The notes: a model not told the origin generated them from the letters alone. DNA of 64,000 nucleotides from Fictibacillus nanhaiensis (GCA_017052515.1 JAFHKR010000038.1:372001-436000); one strand, 5' to 3'. Shown: positions 26,502-35,766, counted from the stretch's first letter. A program made the numbers and translations.

Positions 26502-27307
26502 AATCAGCTTTAATTATTTTGAAGGAACATCTTCAAAATAAATATTTAATATCAAGGCTATCCTTATATGATTTGAAGAATACTTACTCTGCTACTATGC
26601 TAGGTAATATATGGGTTATTTTAAACCCTTTAATTCAAATCTTAGTATATTGGTTGGTTTTTGGTTTAGGAATTAGAGGTGGAGCGCCGGTTAACGGCGT
26701 TCCTTACTTTATTTGGTTAATAAGCGGAATTGTTCCTTGGTTTTTTATTAGCAAGGCTATAACTAATGGATCAAATTCAATTTATTCCAAATTAAACACT
26801 GTTTCAAAGATGAATTTTCCGTTAAGTATTGTTCCCACATATACAGTTACAGCACAGTTATATAACCATCTTATTCTTCTGTTGCTACTTATTTTAACGA
26901 TAATTTCTTCAATAGGGCTTGTTTCGTTAAACCTGTTTTTAGTTATATATTTTACTGTAGCTGCAATTTTTTTACTTGTAGCTATAGCTTTAATTACATC
27001 TACGCTATCTACTTTAGTTCGTGATGTAAATATATTAATTCAGTCTATTGTACGAATGCTATTTTACTTAACACCAATACTTTGGGTTCCTAATCTTAAT
27101 GAGTTACCATATTTTTTTAAAGTCATGTTCTATTTAAATCCCTTTTATTATGTAGTTAACGGTTATCGAGAACTTCTCTTATTTGGGGATACTGATACAA
27201 TCATTAGCTACAATACATTATATTATTGGAATGTAGTACTTGTTCTTTTCTTTATTGGTGCTTTTTTACACGTGAAGTTCAGAAAACAATTTGTTGATAG
27301 TCTGTAA
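26498..27307 (+). CDS. tagG: Teichoic-acid-type ABC exporter permease (TagG-like)
   Basis: An ABC-2 permease of 269 residues with six membrane helices. It carries LSLYDLKNTYSATMLGNIW near the N-terminus and LNPFYYVVNGYRELL near the C-terminus, both diagnostic of TagG/Wzm polymer exporters. It pairs with the TagH ATPase directly downstream to flip lipid-linked wall polymer across the membrane. The start overlaps the wecC stop by four bases, which ties export to ManNAcA synthesis. Confidence 0.92.
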   Translation: MKSALIILKEHLQNKYLISRLSLYDLKNTYSATMLGNIWVILNPLIQILVYWLVFGLGIRGGAPVNGVPYFIWLISGIVPWFFISKAITNGSNSIYSKLNTVSKMNFPLSIVPTYTVTAQLYNHLILLLLLILTIISSIGLVSLNLFLVIYFTVAAIFLLVAIALITSTLSTLVRDVNILIQSIVRMLFYLTPILWVPNLNELPYFFKVMFYLNPFYYVVNGYRELLLFGDTDTIISYNTLYYWNVVLVLFFIGAFLHVKFRKQFVDSL

Positions 27308-27318
27308 AGGTGATACAC

Positions 27319-28989
27319 ATGAATACAACAGTCAAATTTGACGGTGTAACTAAAAAATTTAAAAAGTATCATAAGTCATCAGAACGATTTAAGGACTTAG
27401 TCACCTGGAAAGAATCAGGTGACTATCATTATGCCCTTAGAGACGTTTCCTTTAGCGTACAAAAAGGTGAAATCGTAGGAGTAATAGGATTAAATGGTGC
27501 AGGAAAAAGCACACTTTCTAATTTAATCTCTGGTGTTACCATCCCTACACAAGGAAAAGTTCAAATAAAGGGACAAGCTTCATTAATTGCTATTTCTTCA
27601 GGACTTAATGTCCAACTAACCGGATTAGAGAATATTGAACTGAAAGGATTAATGCTTGGTTTAACTAAGGAACAGATCAAGAATATCGTACCTGATGTAA
27701 TTGAATTTGCAGAGATAGGTGACTTTATTGACCAGCCTGTAAAAACATATTCCAGTGGAATGAAGGCTCGATTAGGTTTTGCAATTTCAATTAACATAGA
27801 TCCCGATATATTAGTGATTGATGAAGCACTATCTGTTGGGGATTCTACGTTTACCAACAAATGTTTAAACAAGATAAATGAGTTTAAAGATAGCGGGAAA
27901 ACTATCTTTTTTATCAGTCATTCTGCAAGTCAGATTAAGAAATTTTGTGATAAAGCATTGTGGCTGCATTATGGCACAGTAAAAGAGTACGGAGAAGTAA
28001 ATGAAGTTGTAGGTAATTATGTTAAGTTTTTAAAGACTTATAATGCGCTCTCGACATCTGAACGTACAAAATATAAAAAAGAAGAACTTAATAAAATTGA
28101 AAAAGGCGAAGCCTCTGATAACAAACCAAGACTTCGAAGAAAGCAAAAAGAAAGAAAAAAGAAAGATGTCAAGCAGCTAGTTGGTATCGGATTTCTGTTA
28201 TCTGCATTAGTATTGAATGCTTTCTTAACCGTTTCTCACCCTAATATCGATCAAGTAAAAGCAAAGGTTATGGAAAACTCTCTTTTCGATGGAAGTAAAA
28301 ATACTGAAAAAACACAAGAAAAAAAGAAACCAAAACCTACTGAAGACAAGAAAAAACCAGTGGAACCTGAGATTGAGGTCGCTGTTATTAGTAAGGATTT
28401 CATCAACATTCGTAATGAAGCTAGCCTTGACAGTAAAATCGTTGGCCAGGGGATTTTTGGTGATGTGTATTCTATTAAACAATCGATTGAAGACCCAGGA
28501 GAAGACATGACGTGGTTACAGTTGGATATTACAGGTGAATCCGAATCTTGGGTAAGTTCTTCGGTTGCACAAACGCTTAAGAACAAAGATATTCCTACTC
28601 TTGAGGACTTCTCAACTTTTGAAACGTATTTAGAAGAGCGGAATTTACCTGTCAGTTATGAGGAAGTAACTTCACTATTCAACGGGTCTTTTGATCGTTC
28701 GAAAATTGTAGATGCTATTCAAAACGAAACAGAACTAGATAATAATGCAACGGTGATTACTACGTCTGATGCTATGTTGATCGTCAAATCGGATCAATTG
28801 GCTGAATTGGTGCTGACCAATGTTTACACAAATGCCGAACCATTCTTACAGTTGTTTAGCTCGATTAAAATAACAAAAGATGTAGAAGATCTATACTTTG
28901 CAAAAACAGACAATATGATGATCAAGATGAATGTTGATTCAAGGGATAATTCAGTAACATCATTTTCTTTTAGCAAACTGAATAAATAA
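27319..28989 (+). CDS. tagH: TagH-type exporter ATPase with membrane anchor and extracellular SH3b domain
   Basis: 556 residues. The N-terminal ATPase has Walker A GLNGAGKS at 57-64, the signature YSSGMKARLGFA and Walker B ILVIDEAL. A Lys/Arg-rich linker and a single transmembrane helix (about 288-308, IGFLLSALVLNAFLTV) follow. The extracellular part has an SH3b domain (about 350-420, DFINIRNEASLDSKIVGQG) and a C-terminal globular domain. This layout matches B. subtilis TagH (about 527 residues). ATG 27319 follows AAAGGTG; the GTG three codons earlier lies in that site. The SH3b part may sense the wall. Confidence 0.93.
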   Translation: MNTTVKFDGVTKKFKKYHKSSERFKDLVTWKESGDYHYALRDVSFSVQKGEIVGVIGLNGAGKSTLSNLISGVTIPTQGKVQIKGQASLIAISSGLNVQLTGLENIELKGLMLGLTKEQIKNIVPDVIEFAEIGDFIDQPVKTYSSGMKARLGFAISINIDPDILVIDEALSVGDSTFTNKCLNKINEFKDSGKTIFFISHSASQIKKFCDKALWLHYGTVKEYGEVNEVVGNYVKFLKTYNALSTSERTKYKKEELNKIEKGEASDNKPRLRRKQKERKKKDVKQLVGIGFLLSALVLNAFLTVSHPNIDQVKAKVMENSLFDGSKNTEKTQEKKKPKPTEDKKKPVEPEIEVAVISKDFINIRNEASLDSKIVGQGIFGDVYSIKQSIEDPGEDMTWLQLDITGESESWVSSSVAQTLKNKDIPTLEDFSTFETYLEERNLPVSYEEVTSLFNGSFDRSKIVDAIQNETELDNNATVITTSDAMLIVKSDQLAELVLTNVYTNAEPFLQLFSSIKITKDVEDLYFAKTDNMMIKMNVDSRDNSVTSFSFSKLNK

Positions 28990-29012
28990 ACAAAAAGGGG
29001 TATTCAATTAGA

Positions 29013-30161
29013 ATGGCTACAAAATTAAAAGTAATGACGATCTTTGGGACGAGGCCAGAAGCGATTAAGATGGCACCGCTTGTACTTGAACTAGAAAAAC
29101 ATGAAGAAGTAGAATCTATTGTTACGGTAACCGCTCAGCATCGTCAAATGTTGGATCAAGTTCTTGAGATTTTTGGAATCACACCTGATCATGATTTAAA
29201 CATTATGAAAGATCGTCAGACGCTTATCGAAGTAACAAGCCGAGCACTAGAAGGTCTAGATCGTGTGATGAAAGAGGTGAAGCCGGACATCGTTTTAGTT
29301 CATGGTGATACGACAACGACATTCGTTGCGAGCTTAGCAGCTTTTTATAACCAAATTGCTGTAGGCCACGTTGAGGCTGGACTACGTACATGGAACAAAT
29401 TCTCACCATATCCAGAAGAAATGAACCGTCAATTAACAGGAGTAATGGCAGATCTTCATTTTGCACCTACTGATATTGCAGCTCGAAATCTTCTAGATGA
29501 GAAAAAGTCTGGTGATCACATCTTCGTAACAGGGAATACAGCTATCGATGCTTTGAAAACAACTGTTGAAGAAGATTATCGCCATGAAGTTCTTGAGAAG
29601 TTAGGTGAAGATCGTCTTATCTTACTTACAGCTCATCGCCGTGAAAACCTTGGTGAACCGATGCGTAACATGTTCCGTGCTATCAAACGATTAGTGGAAG
29701 AGCATGATGACATTCAAGTTGTATACCCTGTACATTTAAATCCAGTTGTAAGAGAAACTGCGGATGAGATTTTAGCGAATGATCCTCGGATCCATTTGAT
29801 TGAACCACTAGGCGTTGTTGATTTCCATAACTTTGCATCTCGCGCTCATATCATCTTGACTGACAGTGGCGGAGTACAAGAAGAAGCGCCTTCATTAGGA
29901 GTACCGGTATTGGTTCTTCGCGATACGACAGAACGTCCAGAAGGTATCCAAGCTGGTACATTGAAGTTAGCTGGAACGGAAGAAGAAGATATTTATTCTT
30001 TAGCTAAAGAATTGCTAACAGATGAAGATGAGTATACAAGAATGTCTCAAGCTTCTAATCCGTATGGTGATGGTGAAGCATCACGTCGTATTGTTGAAGC
30101 GATCCTTTATCATTTTGAGAAAAATAGCGAGCGTCCAGAAACTTTTTATGTGAATGTTTAA
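29013..30161 (+). CDS. mnaA: UDP-N-acetylglucosamine 2-epimerase (non-hydrolysing)
   Basis: Interconverts UDP-GlcNAc and UDP-ManNAc in the cytosol. The 382 residues have the family motifs MTIFGTRPEAIKMAPL at the N-terminus, HGDTTT, VGHVEAGLRT, the LTAHRREN substrate loop and LTDSGGVQEEAPSLG. The product feeds both ManNAc-containing linkage units of wall teichoic acid and WecC at 25224. AAGGGG lies about 11 bases before the ATG. It is the last gene of the operon, before a strong terminator. Confidence 0.95.
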   Translation: MATKLKVMTIFGTRPEAIKMAPLVLELEKHEEVESIVTVTAQHRQMLDQVLEIFGITPDHDLNIMKDRQTLIEVTSRALEGLDRVMKEVKPDIVLVHGDTTTTFVASLAAFYNQIAVGHVEAGLRTWNKFSPYPEEMNRQLTGVMADLHFAPTDIAARNLLDEKKSGDHIFVTGNTAIDALKTTVEEDYRHEVLEKLGEDRLILLTAHRRENLGEPMRNMFRAIKRLVEEHDDIQVVYPVHLNPVVRETADEILANDPRIHLIEPLGVVDFHNFASRAHIILTDSGGVQEEAPSLGVPVLVLRDTTERPEGIQAGTLKLAGTEEEDIYSLAKELLTDEDEYTRMSQASNPYGDGEASRRIVEAILYHFEKNSERPETFYVNV

Positions 30162-30167
30162 TAGGTA

Positions 30168-30204
30168 GGAGCTAACTTCTAACAATGAAGTTAGCTCTTT
30201 TTTG
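30168..30204 (+). terminator. Terminator of the wecC-tagGH-mnaA operon
   Basis: GAGCTAACTTC and its perfect complement, with a seven-base loop and T6. Confidence 0.92.
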
Positions 30205-30246
30205 TTATAATCGATAACTGATTGTAAATTTTTTATGACAAACTGG

Positions 30247-30274
30247 TTGTAAAATTCAGATAATTTTGTATAAT
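30247..30274 (+). promoter_or_regulatory. Sigma-A promoter of the ABC transporter operon
   Basis: TTGTAA, 16-base spacer, TATAAT. Transcription would begin near 30281, giving a leader of about 135 bases. Confidence 0.65.
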
Positions 30275-30307
30275 GATAGTAATCGAATATGGACGGGAAG
30301 AGACCAT

Positions 30308-30377
30308 GAGAAGAAACCCAATTTGTAATCCTTTCTTTTGAAAGGGTTTACATTGGTGTTTCTTCTCTTTTTTCTTT
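30308..30377 (+). promoter_or_regulatory. Leader terminator hairpin, putative GlpP antitermination target
   Basis: Arms 30308-30335 and 30340-30367 pair over nearly their whole length with small bulges, around a TTTT loop, followed by TTTTTTCTTT. It lies inside the leader and before the first gene, where a terminator would normally silence the operon. GlpP of B. subtilis relieves just such leader terminators of glp genes when bound to glycerol-3-phosphate, and a glpP gene lies at 35094. The link to GlpP is inference. Confidence 0.65.
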
Positions 30378-30415
30378 GCCGAAAAATCGATCATAAACTT
30401 ATAGGGGGTTGAATG

Positions 30416-31450
30416 ATGAAAAGGTCTTTTTCAATTTTTACTTCTGTATTTTTGATGATGAGTATACTCTTACTCACAGCATGTGCGGGTGATCAAGATT
30501 CTGGTGGAGGAGATGGAAAAGGGGAAATTACATTCTACTCTCCTGAGACTCCTGATATGACAAAGGAACTCGGACAAAAATTTGAAGAGCTTCATGATGG
30601 TTCTGTTAACGTTCAGTATGCAGGTACGAACGTACTCGTTAACCGTATGATGGCGGAAAAAGATAATCCTCAAGGCGATGTTTGGTATGGAGGGGGAGGG
30701 ATCCTTCCGTTTGAAGCGGCTGTAGATAAAGGGATTATCGGAAAATACATTCCTGACTTTGCAAAAGATTGGGATACGGTGGAAGACGGAATTAAAGTGA
30801 AGCATGAAGATGGGAAGTATGTTGGTGTTGAAGTGTTTGTACTCGGTTTTGCTTATAACACGGACCTTGTAAAAGCGGAAGAAGCGCCAAAGACTTGGGA
30901 TGACCTGCTTGATCCAAAATGGAAAGGGAAGATTCAGTTCTCCAATCCGGCAGCATCAGGGACAGCAACGCTTATGGTATTGAACCAAATGATGGAGCGC
31001 GGTGAGGCAGAAGGCTGGGACTACTTTAAGAAGCTAGTAGACCAAGCAAACTCCATGCCAGATTCAGGCTCTGCTCCAACAAAAGCAGTATCTATGGGTG
31101 AAGCGCACATTGGTGTAGGATTCGACTTCATGGCATACGAGCAGAAAGCAAAAGGAGAGAGTGTGGACTTTGTAGTACCGGATAAGACGCCGATCCTAGT
31201 TAACCCAGTGTCTATCGTTGAAGGCGGTCCGAATCCTGAAGGCGGAAAGAAGTTAATTGATTTCTTATTATCAAAAGAGGGTCAACAAATTCTAGCAAAC
31301 TGGTACCATATCCCGATCAATCCAGATGTGGAATCCAAAACACCTCTTACACTTGAAAAAGTAAAATCTCATGCCGTAGATCTAGATATCAATTGGGTGA
31401 ATGAGAACTATGACCGTGTAAGGAACGAGTGGAAAGAGAAATTTCAGTAA
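30416..31450 (+). CDS. ABC transporter solute-binding lipoprotein
   Basis: A family-1 extracellular solute-binding protein of the AfuA/FbpA-like type. The lipoprotein signal ends in LLLTAC with lipidated Cys23. The mature part begins with a Gly-rich spacer and then ITFYSPETPDMTKEL. Features include GDVWYGGGGILPFEA and PILVNPVSIVEGGPNPEGGKKLIDFLLS, a typical hinge region. ATG 30416 is 8 bases from AGGGGG; the adjacent ATG 30413 is possible. Iron-type binding proteins share this fold, but the nearby GlpP, phosphatase and glycerophosphodiesterase genes favour a phosphorylated organic ligand such as glycerol-3-phosphate or a glycerophosphodiester. Confidence 0.85.
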   Translation: MKRSFSIFTSVFLMMSILLLTACAGDQDSGGGDGKGEITFYSPETPDMTKELGQKFEELHDGSVNVQYAGTNVLVNRMMAEKDNPQGDVWYGGGGILPFEAAVDKGIIGKYIPDFAKDWDTVEDGIKVKHEDGKYVGVEVFVLGFAYNTDLVKAEEAPKTWDDLLDPKWKGKIQFSNPAASGTATLMVLNQMMERGEAEGWDYFKKLVDQANSMPDSGSAPTKAVSMGEAHIGVGFDFMAYEQKAKGESVDFVVPDKTPILVNPVSIVEGGPNPEGGKKLIDFLLSKEGQQILANWYHIPINPDVESKTPLTLEKVKSHAVDLDINWVNENYDRVRNEWKEKFQ

Positions 31451-31472
31451 TACACATTAGGGGTGGTCGAGA

Positions 31473-32603
31473 ATGGGTTCAGTCAAAGTTTCAGAGCTAA
31501 CAAAAGAGTTTTCAGGTGTTCATGCCTTAAAAAACGTAAACCTGGATATCCAAGAGGGCGAGTTCTTCGCTCTTCTTGGACCATCAGGTTGCGGCAAAAC
31601 GACAACGATGCGCTGCATTGCAGGGTTTGAACAACCAACATCAGGAATTATTCAAATCGGAGAGACAAAAGTAAACCATATTCCTCCGAATAAAAGAAAC
31701 TGTGGAATGGTCTTTCAGAGCTATGCGCTATTTCCACATATGAACGTGTTTGAAAACGTTGCATACAGCTTAAACATTAAACAACTCAACTCAAGCAATA
31801 TGGCGGCTAAGCTTCCGATCTATTTACGGCTTCTTAACCGAAAATTAGGTAAGTATCCGAAGCCGATCGAACAAAAGGTAATGGAAATCCTCCAATACGT
31901 GGAACTTGATAAGCACGCGACTCGCCTCACAAGTGAACTGTCTGGCGGTCAGCAGCAGCGTGTGGCACTGGCTAGAGCACTTGTTATGGAACCGGCTGTT
32001 CTTTTAATGGATGAACCGTTGTCGAACCTTGATCAAAAGCTACGTCACTCGATGCGTAACACGATCCGCCGCATTCAACAGGATCTTGGGATCACAACCA
32101 TTTTTGTTACACATGACCAGGAAGAAGCAATGAGTATGGCAGACAGAGTTGCGGTTATGGATAGCGGGGAAGTGAAGCAGATTGGTACGCCAATCGAGCT
32201 CTATAGCAGACCTTCCACACCGTTTATCGCAAATTTTGTCGGGACATCAAACGTCTTAAAGGGTACGGTTGTCGGTCAAGAAAATGGCTATTCGGTCGTA
32301 AAAGGCCATGGCTTTCTGATTAAGTCAACAAACCATGTCGAGCAAAAAGAAGTAAACGTGATCGTTCGTCCAGAAAATATTAAAGCGTTTAAACCTGGAA
32401 CGATCAGTTCTGATGAGTTAACCAACATGATTGAAGGAACCGTTCTCGTTTCCACTTACCTTGGTTCCATCGTTCGGTACGACATAAAAGTAGAAGAATA
32501 CCAACTAGTTGTGGATACAACGTTTGTTCCAGGCGAGGCAATCCTAACAGAAGGAGAGAAGGTGCAGCTAACCATCGATCCTGAGAGGGTGTTGTTAATA
32601 TGA
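31473..32603 (+). CDS. ABC transporter ATP-binding protein (CUT1/Fe-type, with TOBE domain)
   Basis: 376 residues. The nucleotide-binding domain has Walker A GPSGCGKT at 36-43, the Q-loop in GMVFQSYALFPHM, the signature LSGGQQQRVALARAL, Walker B VLLMDEPLSNLD and the H-loop FVTHD. There is an insertion of about 25 residues after the Q-loop (around 108-135), longer than usual for this family. A C-terminal TOBE/regulatory domain starts at about 245. It energises import through the permease encoded immediately downstream, whose start overlaps its stop in an ATGA junction. Confidence 0.9.
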   Translation: MGSVKVSELTKEFSGVHALKNVNLDIQEGEFFALLGPSGCGKTTTMRCIAGFEQPTSGIIQIGETKVNHIPPNKRNCGMVFQSYALFPHMNVFENVAYSLNIKQLNSSNMAAKLPIYLRLLNRKLGKYPKPIEQKVMEILQYVELDKHATRLTSELSGGQQQRVALARALVMEPAVLLMDEPLSNLDQKLRHSMRNTIRRIQQDLGITTIFVTHDQEEAMSMADRVAVMDSGEVKQIGTPIELYSRPSTPFIANFVGTSNVLKGTVVGQENGYSVVKGHGFLIKSTNHVEQKEVNVIVRPENIKAFKPGTISSDELTNMIEGTVLVSTYLGSIVRYDIKVEEYQLVVDTTFVPGEAILTEGEKVQLTIDPERVLLI

Positions 32604-34300
32604 AGAACCGTCTCAGCTCTTTTAACGGACTCACCCTTGTAAAAGTGTTGATCTATCTTTTCTTTGGTGTTTTCTTGTTGCTTCCTCTTGTTTCTGTATT
32701 CTTAGTTAGTTTCACAGGTCAACCTATCAATCTGCTCGGTTCGATCACCAATTCAAACATCTTACAATCAACCATTGAAAAGTTCAGTTCAGCGTCATTT
32801 GATAACTACGAAAAGATTTTTACAAACAAAACGTATTTTTCAGCAGTTCAAAATAGCTTAGAGCTCGCCATTCTCGTCTCATTGATCGTCATCGTGATGT
32901 GTATACCGATCGCTTATGGTATAGCGCGTACGACGATGCCGTTCAAAAGGACCATCGCAGCACTATGTACGATACCTCTGATCGTTCCAACGTTTATTTC
33001 AGCTTATGCGATCATCATCATGTTTGGCCGCGCCGGCTGGGTGACGTATATCTACAATTCTCTTGGCGGGGAAGGGATGCTGCTCGATCCGTACTCGATG
33101 GCTGGAATTATACTCGTCCAAGTTTTCTTCTTTTTTCCGTACGCTCTTTGGCCGATGGTGGCAGCGTTTAAAGTGAGTGACATCTCGCTTGAGGAAGCGT
33201 CGCTGAACTTAGGTGCAAGAAATTGGTTCACGTTCATTTTTGTCACGTTTCCACTCGCGATTCCGGGTGTGATCTCAAGTGCACTCTTAATCTTTACCGT
33301 TTCGTTCTCAGATTTTGGGACGCCAATCATTCTTGCCCCTAAAGATCTGAACTTGCTTGTTGTTGAGGCATACCGTGAGATTGCAGGGTTTTTCAACTGG
33401 GGTGGGGCGGCGATTCTTACTGTCATCATGGTACTCGTCGCAGCGTTCTTCTTCTGGCTGCAGCACCTTTTTACAAAAGGAAAGAACTATGGATCTGTTT
33501 CAGGAAAACCGAAGCAACAGAAGCTAAATGATGCAAAAGGATTAACGCGCACGTTGTCTGTTTATTCTTTAGCGATTGTGATCATTCCCTTGCTTGCGAT
33601 GTTATCGATCGTGCTCCAATCTCTTGCGACAACGTGGGGAAAGAATCCCCTTCCGAACGGTTACACGCTATCACACTATCAAACCATTTTTACAAGTTCG
33701 ATGGGCAACATCCAGAACTCGATCGTCCTTGCGCTTGGCGCTTTAATCCTAAGTGTGATCATCGCGACATTCGTTTCGTATTTTGTTGTCAGACAGAACT
33801 CTTCTAAACTTGATTTTATGACGTCGATTCCACTCGTAGTTCCAGGTATCGCGTTTGGTATCGCACTCATCCAAACGTTTAACACAGCACCTCTTCACCT
33901 GACAGGAACGGCACTCTTATTGATTGTCGCTTATACGATCAGAAGACTTCCGTATATGGTTCGTTCGACGATGGGTACGATGCGTGCGATCAAGCAAGAC
34001 ATTGAAGAAGCAGCGGTTAACTTAGGGGCAACACCTTTAACAGCAGCGATTACAATCATAGGGCCATTGATGCTTCCAGGAATCGCCGCCGGATCCATTC
34101 TTGTTTTTATCACCGTTATTAAAGAAACGAGTATATCTATATTATTAGCGCCTGCAGACTGGGCACCGATGAGTCTAGCCATATTCCAGAACATTCTGCG
34201 CGGTGAATATTACACAGCAGCGGCGATGTCGGTCGTTCTTGTCATAATCGTATTAATTCTGCAAGCGATAGCAAACCGCATTTCAAAAAATCAACTATAA
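32600..34300 (+). CDS. ABC transporter permease, two fused membrane domains
   Basis: 566 residues containing two binding-protein-dependent permease domains in tandem (about 70-285 and 350-560), each with an EAA loop (LEEASLNLGARNWFTF and IEEAAVNLGATPLTAA) that docks the ATPase. This fused architecture is that of iron, thiamine and 2-aminoethylphosphonate importers (FbpB/ThiP-like). It overlaps the ATPase gene by four bases. The local DNA is more G+C-rich than the glycan loci. Confidence 0.92.
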   Translation: MKNRLSSFNGLTLVKVLIYLFFGVFLLLPLVSVFLVSFTGQPINLLGSITNSNILQSTIEKFSSASFDNYEKIFTNKTYFSAVQNSLELAILVSLIVIVMCIPIAYGIARTTMPFKRTIAALCTIPLIVPTFISAYAIIIMFGRAGWVTYIYNSLGGEGMLLDPYSMAGIILVQVFFFFPYALWPMVAAFKVSDISLEEASLNLGARNWFTFIFVTFPLAIPGVISSALLIFTVSFSDFGTPIILAPKDLNLLVVEAYREIAGFFNWGGAAILTVIMVLVAAFFFWLQHLFTKGKNYGSVSGKPKQQKLNDAKGLTRTLSVYSLAIVIIPLLAMLSIVLQSLATTWGKNPLPNGYTLSHYQTIFTSSMGNIQNSIVLALGALILSVIIATFVSYFVVRQNSSKLDFMTSIPLVVPGIAFGIALIQTFNTAPLHLTGTALLLIVAYTIRRLPYMVRSTMGTMRAIKQDIEEAAVNLGATPLTAAITIIGPLMLPGIAAGSILVFITVIKETSISILLAPADWAPMSLAIFQNILRGEYYTAAAMSVVLVIIVLILQAIANRISKNQL

Positions 34301-34322
34301 GATGGATGGTGGAGGAAGAACA

Positions 34323-35099
34323 TTGACTAAAGGGTTTATTTTTGATTTGGATGGAACGGTTTATTTAGATGAAGTGATGATTGAGGGAGCGGCAGAGGCA
34401 ATCGCCGCCCTCAAACAGCGGGGAGATAAGGTCGTATATTTAACGAACAAATCTATATCAACCCGCATGGATTATGTACAAAAACTTCGAAAGCTAGGTA
34501 TTGAAGTAGAGTTGGATGAAGTGATTAACTCAAACTTCATTACTGCAAAATATTTAAAAGAAGCATTAGAGACTGGAGAAGCAGCACTTGTGATCGGTGA
34601 GCAGCCGCTCTTAGAAGAACTAGAAGACGAAGGCATCCCAATCACGTATGACGCAAAGCAAGCGAAATTCGTCGTACTCGGCTGGGATCGTCAGTTTAGC
34701 TATGAAAAAATCAATCTAGCTTTCCAAGCTTGGCTCAACAAAGCGACGATTATTGCGACGAATCCAGACCGAACCTGTCCCGTACTTGGTGGGGAGATTC
34801 CAGACTGTGGTGCCATGATCGGAGCTCTAGAAGGTGTGACCGGTCAGAGGATTGAGTCAATTACAGGAAAACCTTCCAAATGGATGGCTGAGTATGTCGT
34901 TTCGCAAGTTCTGAAACTAGATCCTTCTCAATGCTACATGGTCGGTGACCGGCTTGAGACCGATATCCGCATGGGAATTGAGAATGGATTGCAGTCTGTA
35001 CTAGTGATGACAGGTGTGACAAATCAAGAAATGTTAACAAAATCTTTATACAAGCCGTCCTATGTTCTTGATAGTATTAAAGAGGTAGTAAATCTATAG
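34323..35099 (+). CDS. HAD-superfamily IIA sugar/glycerol phosphatase
   Basis: A NagD/AraL-like phosphatase of 258 residues. The nucleophile motif FDLDGTVYLDE has Asp8 and Asp10. Motif II is VVYLTNKS, the cap has LGWDRQFSYEK, and the motif III/IV region is KPSKWMAEYV followed by MVGDRLETDIRMG. TTG 34323 lies 7 bases after GGAGG, so I prefer it to the ATG at 34302, which lacks a site. It follows the permease by 22 bases and is probably co-transcribed. It would release phosphate from an imported organophosphate, for example glycerol phosphate. Its last 6 bases overlap the convergent glpP gene. Confidence 0.87.
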   Translation: MTKGFIFDLDGTVYLDEVMIEGAAEAIAALKQRGDKVVYLTNKSISTRMDYVQKLRKLGIEVELDEVINSNFITAKYLKEALETGEAALVIGEQPLLEELEDEGIPITYDAKQAKFVVLGWDRQFSYEKINLAFQAWLNKATIIATNPDRTCPVLGGEIPDCGAMIGALEGVTGQRIESITGKPSKWMAEYVVSQVLKLDPSQCYMVGDRLETDIRMGIENGLQSVLVMTGVTNQEMLTKSLYKPSYVLDSIKEVVNL

Positions 35100-35657
35100 A
35101 TCGAATTTCCACATACGAGGGTCTCCTGACGACACAGCGAGCGCTCCAGCTTCAAGTGCTAACAGAATATCCTCTTTCTCTTGGATCAGTCCGCCAACAA
35201 TGAGAGGAAGCTTGAGCTGGCGGGACAGCTGGTCAATCACTTTCGGCATCAATCCAGGCAACACTTCTACAGCATCTGGCTTACACGATTTGACCATCTC
35301 AATGCCTTTTTGTATGGCAGCACGATCGATTAAGAAGATTCGCTGAATCGTGATGAGTCCTTCTTCTTTCGCATATTTGATCATGTTGATTTTTGTAGTG
35401 ATGATGCCGGTTGGTTTTAATACGTCCGCAATATATTTAACAGCACTTCTGGAATTGGACAAGCCCTCCATAAAGTCCAGATGAATGAAAATATACATAC
35501 CTGCTTCACGAAGCTGATTAATATAATTTTCAACAGTTGAGATGTCCCCTGTTAAAAGAAAAGCGATGTTCGCTGAACTTTTAATCGCTTTATCAATATC
35601 TTTCTGATCTTTAATGGATGCGATAATCTGTGATTCTACCATATTAACAAGTTCCAT
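35094..35657 (-). CDS. glpP: Glycerol-3-phosphate-responsive antiterminator GlpP
   Basis: An RNA-binding antiterminator with a TIM-barrel fold. Its 187 residues include the conserved HLDFMEGLSNSRSAVKYI, PTGIITTK, IQRIFLIDRAA, DAVEVLPGLMPKVI, PLIVGGLI and AGALAVSSGDPRMW motifs. In B. subtilis it binds glycerol-3-phosphate and leader mRNA to prevent termination upstream of glp genes. Here it lies between a putative glycerophosphate importer and a glycerophosphodiester phosphodiesterase, with no glpF, glpK or glpD in view. GGTGGGAAGGAT precedes the ATG; an ATG five codons in is an alternative. It ends inside the HAD gene. Confidence 0.93.
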   Translation of the reverse strand: MELVNMVESQIIASIKDQKDIDKAIKSSANIAFLLTGDISTVENYINQLREAGMYIFIHLDFMEGLSNSRSAVKYIADVLKPTGIITTKINMIKYAKEEGLITIQRIFLIDRAAIQKGIEMVKSCKPDAVEVLPGLMPKVIDQLSRQLKLPLIVGGLIQEKEDILLALEAGALAVSSGDPRMWKFDL

Positions 35658-35766
35658 ATCCTTCCCACCCCGTATTCATTTTTTGAATATTTATACTATT
35701 TCTCTATGAAAAGTTTACCATATGTTAGAAGAAATGCACGGTACCGATGACTTATTTAAAGTTTTT

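Noticed and set aside
30293-30380. Leader hairpin read as a riboswitch
   Set aside because: It is a simple two-arm hairpin with a T run; I see no multi-helix aptamer such as glycine, SAM or TPP types.
30416-34300. Iron(III) or 2-aminoethylphosphonate importer
   Set aside because: The fold would allow it, but no siderophore, Fur-box or phosphonatase genes are near, while glpP, a HAD-IIA phosphatase and a GDPD are. Kept only as an alternative.
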